Source: Cepaea nemoralis (taxonomy: Eukaryota; Mollusca; Gastropoda; Stylommatophora; Helicidae). From it: 64,000 nucleotides of DNA. The notes under the pieces are model-generated. The model had not been told where the DNA came from and searched no databases. It was given only the letters and a program-made list of their open reading frames with translations. The stretch lies in NCBI GenBank assembly GCA_014155875.1, contig JACEFZ010024489.1:124001-188000 (forward strand). Reading direction: 5' to 3'. Below, piece after piece: positions 61,941 through 64,000 of this stretch; position 1 is the stretch's first letter; each line of letters opens with the position of its first letter. The translations under genes were made by a program, and so were the position numbers.

Positions 61941-62195
61941 TCGTTCTTCCATTTCTTCCTCATTTCTTTCTTCTTCTCTGCATTCTTCTTTCTTCTCCTT
62001 TTCTTCCTCCACCACCACTACCTCCTTCTCTTTCTTCTTCTGTTTCTACATCTTCTTCATCCTCTTCTTTTTCCTCACCCCCCTCATCCTCCTCCTTCTT
62101 CTCTTTCCGCTTCCACCTTCTTTTTCTCTTCCTCTTTTATTGCTTCATCTCCTCCTCTTCTTCCTCTTCCTCCTCCTCTTCATCTTCATTCTCAA

Positions 62196-62226
<31 letters not shown>

Positions 62227-62272
62227 CTTCTTCTTCTTCTTCTTCTTCTTCTTCTTCTTCTTCTTCTTTCAC
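61941..62272 (+). repeat. Pyrimidine-rich (CTT/TCC)n tract
   Basis: Imperfect TCTTCC/CTCCTT sequence leads into about 24 perfect CTT units (about 62197-62268). Confidence 0.95.
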
Positions 62273-62393
62273 ATTATTTTATTGCTGTAGCTCTTCCTCT
62301 TCTGCCACTGCTCGGCTCGCTGTTCCAGTAATATCTACGCAAGAATTCCAGTTTTTTGGATATCTTTAAGAGCTCATAGCAATTTTCAAGTTT

Positions 62394-64000
62394 CTTTGTG
62401 TGGATATTTGTCTCTGTGGACACATGTTCAGTCTGCATGTGTCTCTGTAGAATGATGTTCAGTCTGCATGTGTCTCTGTGGAACAATGTTCAGTCTGCAT
62501 GTATCTGTGTGGAACAATGTTCAGTCTGCATGTATCTGTGTGGAACAATGTTCAGTCTGCATGTATCTGTGTGGAACAATGTTCATTCTTCATGTGTCTG
62601 TGTGGAACAATGTTCAGTCTGCATGTATCTGTGTGGAACAATGTTCAGTCTGCATGTATCTGTGTGGAACAATGTTCATTCTTCATGTGTCTGTGTGGAA
62701 CAATGTTCAGTCTGCATGTATCTGTGTGGAACAATGTTCATTCTTCATGTGTCTGTGTGGAACAATGTTCAGTCTGCATGTATCTGTGTGGAACAATGTT
62801 CATTCTTCATGTGTCTGTGTGGAACAATGTTCAGTCTGCATGTATCTGTGTGGAACAATGTTCATTCTTCATGTGTCTGTGTGGAACAATGTTCAGTCTG
62901 CATGTGTCTGTGTGGAACAATGTTCATTCTTCATGTATCTGTGTGGAACAATGTTCAGTCTGCATGTATCTCTGTGGGACAATGTTCACTCTGCATGTGT
63001 CTCTGTGGGACAATGTTCACTCTGCGTGTGTCTCTGTGGGACAATGTTCAGTCTGCATGTGTCTCTGTGGGACAATGTTCAGTCTGCATGTATATCCAAG
63101 GGACAATGTTCAGTTTGCATGTGTCTCCATGGGACAGTGTTCAGTCTGCATGTGTCTCTGTGGGACAATGTACAGTCTGCATGTGTCTGTGTGGGACAAT
63201 GTTCATTCTGCATGTGTCTGCATGGGACAATGTTCAGTCTGCATGTACCTTTGTGGGACGATATTCAGTCTGCATGTGTCTCTGTGGGACAATGTTCAGT
63301 CTGCATGTGTCTGTGTGGGACAATGTTCAGTCTGCATGTGTCTGCATGGGACAATGTTCAGTCTGCATGTACCTTTGTGGGACAATGTTCAGTCTGCATG
63401 TGTCTCTGTGGGACAATGTTCAGTCTGCATGTGTCTCTATGGGACAATGTTCAGTCTGCATGGGACAATGTTCAGTCTGCATGTGTCTCTATGGAACAAT
63501 GTTCAGTCTGCATGTATCTCTGTGGGACAATGTTCAGTCTGCATGTGTCTCCGTGGGCAATGTTCAATCTGCATGTGTCTCAGTCGGACAATGTTCAGTC
63601 TGCATGTGTCTCTGTGGGACATTGTTCAGTCTCCATGTGTCTGCATGGAACAATGTTCAGTCTCCATGTGTCTCTGTTGGACATTGCTCAGTCTGCATGT
63701 ATCTCTGTGGGACAATGTTCAGTCTGCATGTATCTCTGTGGGACAATGTTCAGTCTCCATGTGTCTGCATGGAACAATGTTCAGTCTCCATGTGTCTCTG
63801 TCAGACAATGTTCAGTCTGCATGTGTCTCTATGGAACAATGTTCAGTCTGCATGTATCTCTGTGGGACAATGTTCAGTCTGCATGTGTCTCCGTGGGCAA
63901 TGTTCAATCTGCATGTGTCTCTGTCGGACAATGTTCAGTCTGCATCTGTCTCTGTGGGACAATGTTCAGTCTGCATGTGTCTCTGTGGAACAATGTTCAG
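62394..64000 (+). repeat. 31-bp satellite running off the window
   Basis: About 52 copies of a unit reading ATGTTCAGTCTGCATGTATC TGTGTGGAACA. Left copies alternate TTCAGTCTGC and TTCATTCTTC as a 62-bp dimer (62575-62940). Right copies use CTCTGTGGGACA. The array reaches the end of the window. Confidence 0.96.

Noticed and set aside
61907..62290. Ser/Phe-rich open frame
   Set aside because: Low-complexity CTT/TCC tract only.
60646..64000. Further ankyrin exons
   Set aside because: I searched the + strand by eye for LHLAC/TPL motifs and found none; the next exon is presumably beyond the window.

Overview
This is eukaryotic (animal) DNA, most likely from a mollusc and probably a heterobranch gastropod. 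The reasons are spliced genes with long repeat-filled introns, metazoan gene families, many non-LTR retrotransposon fragments of the kinds common in mollusc genomes, tRNA-headed SINEs, mariner, hAT and piggyBac relics, and many minisatellites. The species call is inference. No prokaryotic features (operons, ribosome binding sites, CRISPR) are present.

Three host genes are supported. (1) On the + strand at the left edge (783-5201) lie the last two exons of a type I membrane protein: a Thr/Pro-rich stalk of nine-residue repeats, a small Cys cluster, one transmembrane helix and a cytoplasmic tail. Its 5' exons lie outside the window. (2) On the - strand, 18767-45939 is a complete six-exon gene for a mitochondrial carrier of the ornithine transporter type (SLC25A15/ORC1-like, 328 aa). 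All splice sites and phases join cleanly, and its 27 kb span is almost all intron. (3) On the + strand, 56918-60646 holds the first two coding exons of an ankyrin-repeat gene that continues past the right edge. Genes 2 and 3 are divergently arranged, with about 11 kb between their start codons.

Everything else is repeat. Region by region: 1-8.7 kb has a decayed reverse-transcriptase element, small hAT elements and a 904-bp palindromic foldback element inserted into a LINE. 8.7-18.7 kb has minisatellites (18, 21, 49 and 19 bp units), a second mariner, a piggyBac relic seated in the 49-bp satellite, and SINEs. Carrier intron 5 (18.9-30 kb) holds a three-level nest: LINE B inside LINE A inside a mariner inside a minisatellite. 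Carrier intron 4 holds a 4.3-kb, 29-bp satellite. 36-56 kb mixes LINE fragments, SINEs, two short retroposon families with clear target-site duplications and several more arrays. The window ends in a 31-bp satellite.

Many insertions can be dated relative to each other because their target-site duplications are still readable: 8 bp for hAT, TA for mariner, TTAA for piggyBac, CTTG for the foldback element, and 10-15 bp for retroposons. Several minisatellites appear to be local amplifications of retrotransposon coding sequence.
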